Below, piece by piece: positions 62,088 to 64,000 of a stretch of 64,000 nucleotides of DNA. Origin of the DNA: Rhodanobacteraceae bacterium. GTDB taxonomy: Bacteria > Pseudomonadota > Gammaproteobacteria > Xanthomonadales > Ahniellaceae. Numbering within the stretch: the first letter of the stretch is position 1; every line of letters starts with the position of its first letter. The notes under the pieces were generated by a model. That model was not told the origin of the DNA, made no database searches, and saw only the letters and a list, made by a program, of their open reading frames with translations. A program made the position numbers and the translations under genes. The DNA is taken from contig JADJFT010000004.1 in NCBI GenBank assembly GCA_016708465.1, forward strand, positions 468,331 to 532,330, read 5' to 3'.

Positions 62088-64000
62088 ATGACTGGATTCA
62101 CCACCGACTACGTCAATCAGATTGCTATCAATCTGCGCGATCGTTACAGAAGCGGCTTCCCGATCCTGAAGGAACTCGTGCAGAACGCAGACGACGCGGG
62201 AGCAAAGTCCCTGGCGTTCGGGTTTCACCCAGGTCATGGTGCGGCAGCCGACCACATGCTGCTCAAGGGCCCGGCTCTTTGGGTGCTGAATGACGGGAGG
62301 TTCAAGGCAAGCGATCGCCGCGCAATTCGCTCGTTTGGACTGAACGCCAAAGCGGGTGATTCCGGGGCGATCGGAAAGTTCGGTCTCGGCATGAAGAGCG
62401 TCTTCCACCTCTGTGAGAGCTTCTTCTACTTGGCAAGCCATGGGGGAGAACTCAGTCAAGACTTTCTGAACCCGTGGCGCGCTGACGACTATGACTGCTC
62501 GGAGATGCACCAGCAGTGGGAGACCGTCACTGACAAGGACTTGACCTGCCTGGAGGCGGTGGCGCGAGCACAGCCTGAGGCATCCAACGGCCGAGATTGG
62601 TTCCTGTTGTGGGTTCCTCTGCGCCAGCAGTCGCATGTTCCCCGATCAGGCGAACGACCCATGGCGGCAATCATCGAACGATATCCCGGCGAGAACCCCG
62701 CAGCGGACCTCGACTTCTTCTCAGACCCCCGCACTGATCAGCGTATCGGGGGGCTGCTTCCCCTTCTGAGGAACCTGAAGCAAGTACGGTTTGCCGGTGC
62801 GGACATGCGTGAACCGTTCACGGTGACTCTTGAGTCGCAACCTTCGGATCAACGGCTGGATCACGAGACCGACGACGTTCAGATCTCTGGCACTGTCAGG
62901 GATGATCGCCCGCGTTCTGAGCACATGCACTTCCTGGTTCGCCAGCGCGTGCCAGGTGCCGTTCTGCCTTTCGGCGCGCTGCGTGCGGCCAAGAGCTGGC
63001 CGACGTCAATGGTCATCACAAAGGCAGGGACCCGCGAGCCGAGACCCGACAAGGCGGTCGCTGAAGCAGCCGTGATGTTTGCTCATGCAGACAAGCGCGC
63101 CGGTCGATTGGACCTGCAGTGGGCTGTGTTTCTGCCGGCCGAGGAGCAGCGTTTCAGCTACGAAGCCTGGATACCCGGGTATTCGCGGGAATATCGAATC
63201 GTCCTGCACGGGCAATTCTTCGTTGATGCGGGTCGTCGGGGGATCGCCGACATGGACGCTTTGGACAAGTCTTGTGAGGTCTTGCCAGAAAGCCCATCGC
63301 AGCACGTAGTGCTGAAGCAATGGAACCAGTCATTGGCGCAGCAGGCCGTGCTGCCGGAGTTCCTCCCGGGACTCTCGGAGTACGTCAAAGCCGCTGGACT
63401 GAAAGACGACGAGACTGCTGCGCTGACTCGTGCGATCGCGCAGTGCGCCGCAGCGGGCGACGCGGGGTCGCGCGTCGCGTTCTTCTCGACGTTCCAGCCG
63501 TTCATCTGCCAGCGCTTTTCGTGGATCCGGCGACTGTCAAGGGTCGGCGGGACCTGGGCACTCGTCGAGCCGGCAATAGAACCGATCTTGACCCTGCCGG
63601 CCCCGCCACTCCGCGATCCGGAGAGGCCGTGGCGTGCGCTTCCCGGCCTGGTCGCATTGAATGCGAATGCGTTCGCTGATGAAGGCGCCCCCAGTCTTGC
63701 GGTCGGCCACGCAACCTGGGAGACGGGTCTTTTGCTTCAAGCCTTGAAGGGCATCGACCCGCAGATTCTGAAGAGCGAGACGGACCTCGACTATCTCGCC
63801 AGCTTCCTGGAAATGGAGGCTGCTCGGTACGTCGGTACAAGCGACATCCAAGATGCATTGGTCGCCCTCTTGCGAACGTGCCTGCGGACAGTGCGTTTGG
63901 TTGATGTTCGCCAACACCGGAAGATTTTCAAGCGCATCGTTCAACTGTTGTCGCCCGACCGGATATTTGCCTTCGGACCGCAGGATCATGCCGCCAAAGG
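62088..64000 (+). CDS. Sacsin/Hsp90-like (GHKL) ATPase, N-terminal part (runs off right edge)
   Basis: From ATG 62088 a reading frame of 637 complete codons continues to the window end without a stop, so the protein is larger. The start MTGFTTDYVNQIAINLRDRY is followed by the Bergerat-fold ATP site of the sacsin type: N box LKELVQNADDAGA (28-39), VLNDG (66-70, G1) and AIGKFGLGMKSVFHLCE (94-110, G2 lid). The rest (111-637) shows no further domain that I can name, apart from a repeated alpha/beta pattern similar to the SIRPT-like region of sacsin. Bacterial relatives are large proteins of unknown function, sometimes seen beside nucleases or in defence islands. It follows a toxin-antitoxin pair and the recCBD genes and may begin an accessory region beyond the edge. 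A specific defence role is inference only. Confidence 0.8.
   Translation, partial: MTGFTTDYVNQIAINLRDRYRSGFPILKELVQNADDAGAKSLAFGFHPGHGAAADHMLLKGPALWVLNDGRFKASDRRAIRSFGLNAKAGDSGAIGKFGLGMKSVFHLCESFFYLASHGGELSQDFLNPWRADDYDCSEMHQQWETVTDKDLTCLEAVARAQPEASNGRDWFLLWVPLRQQSHVPRSGERPMAAIIERYPGENPAADLDFFSDPRTDQRIGGLLPLLRNLKQVRFAGADMREPFTVTLESQPSDQRLDHETDDVQISGTVRDDRPRSEHMHFLVRQRVPGAVLPFGALRAAKSWPTSMVITKAGTREPRPDKAVAEAAVMFAHADKRAGRLDLQWAVFLPAEEQRFSYEAWIPGYSREYRIVLHGQFFVDAGRRGIADMDALDKSCEVLPESPSQHVVLKQWNQSLAQQAVLPEFLPGLSEYVKAAGLKDDETAALTRAIAQCAAAGDAGSRVAFFSTFQPFICQRFSWIRRLSRVGGTWALVEPAIEPILTLPAPPLRDPERPWRALPGLVALNANAFADEGAPSLAVGHATWETGLLLQALKGIDPQILKSETDLDYLASFLEMEAARYVGTSDIQDALVALLRTCLRTVRLVDVRQHRKIFKRIVQLLSPDRIFAFGPQDHAAK

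Noticed and set aside
62033..62293. Short plus-strand ORF before the ATPase gene
   Set aside because: It overlaps the start of the ATPase in another frame and encodes an Arg-rich shadow without a ribosome-binding site.

Overview
The window is a dense, GC-rich (roughly 60% G+C by eye) bacterial chromosome segment. Gene content (RecC-RecB-RecD, GltB-GltD, Bpt, threonine dehydrogenase, RNase D and RNase R, RlmB, an S46 dipeptidyl-peptidase, an ExoI next to a c-di-GMP regulator, many GGDEF/EAL and two-component proteins) points to a free-living gammaproteobacterium. Lysobacterales (Xanthomonadales) is my best guess; this is inference from gene content, not from a marker gene.

Layout. 1-4891 (minus): a REC-REC-PAS-GGDEF-EAL regulator, exonuclease I and the start of a SulP transporter, closely spaced. 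5165-12554 (plus): an efflux operon of adaptor, ABC ATPase and MacB-like permease, followed by its probable NtrC-type regulator and histidine kinase. 12607-15261: a Kef-type antiporter, YjdM and a small hypothetical gene. 15351-18511: a membrane Ser/Thr kinase translationally coupled to an outer-membrane barrel protein. 18508-19110: a decayed Doc toxin relic, tRNA-Ala with terminator and promoter. 19107-30681: RNase D, a membrane-anchored SUMF1-domain protein, an M48 protease, an RlmI-like rRNA methyltransferase, a DUF442 lipoprotein, a hemerythrin-GGDEF protein, a B12-radical SAM protein, UvrB and a CNB-DUF1003 membrane protein. 30798-39267: an acyl-CoA dehydrogenase, the tdh - hypothetical - bpt - PilN-like minus-strand cluster, an S46 peptidase and a zinc-ribbon protein. 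39469-46134: a TonB siderophore receptor behind a candidate Fur box, a methyltransferase, tRNA-Leu with promoter and terminator, and rnr-rlmB. 46276-52200: gltBD. 52342-61122: recC-recB-recD. 61146-61763: a Phd-ParE type toxin-antitoxin pair. 62088 to the right edge: the N-terminal part of a large sacsin/Hsp90-like (GHKL) ATPase, probably the first gene of an accessory or defence region that continues outside the window.

A strong cross-cutting signal is that at least nine otherwise well preserved genes (permease, Kef, SUMF1 protein, rRNA methyltransferase, TonB receptor, gltB, recC, recB, antitoxin) carry one- or two-base indels or a lone stop codon while the reading frame on both sides stays intact. 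This looks much more like residual indel errors of the assembly than gene decay, so these genes are annotated as full-length CDS with the lesion noted. The Doc relic, which has lost its N-terminus and its catalytic His, is the one convincing pseudogene.
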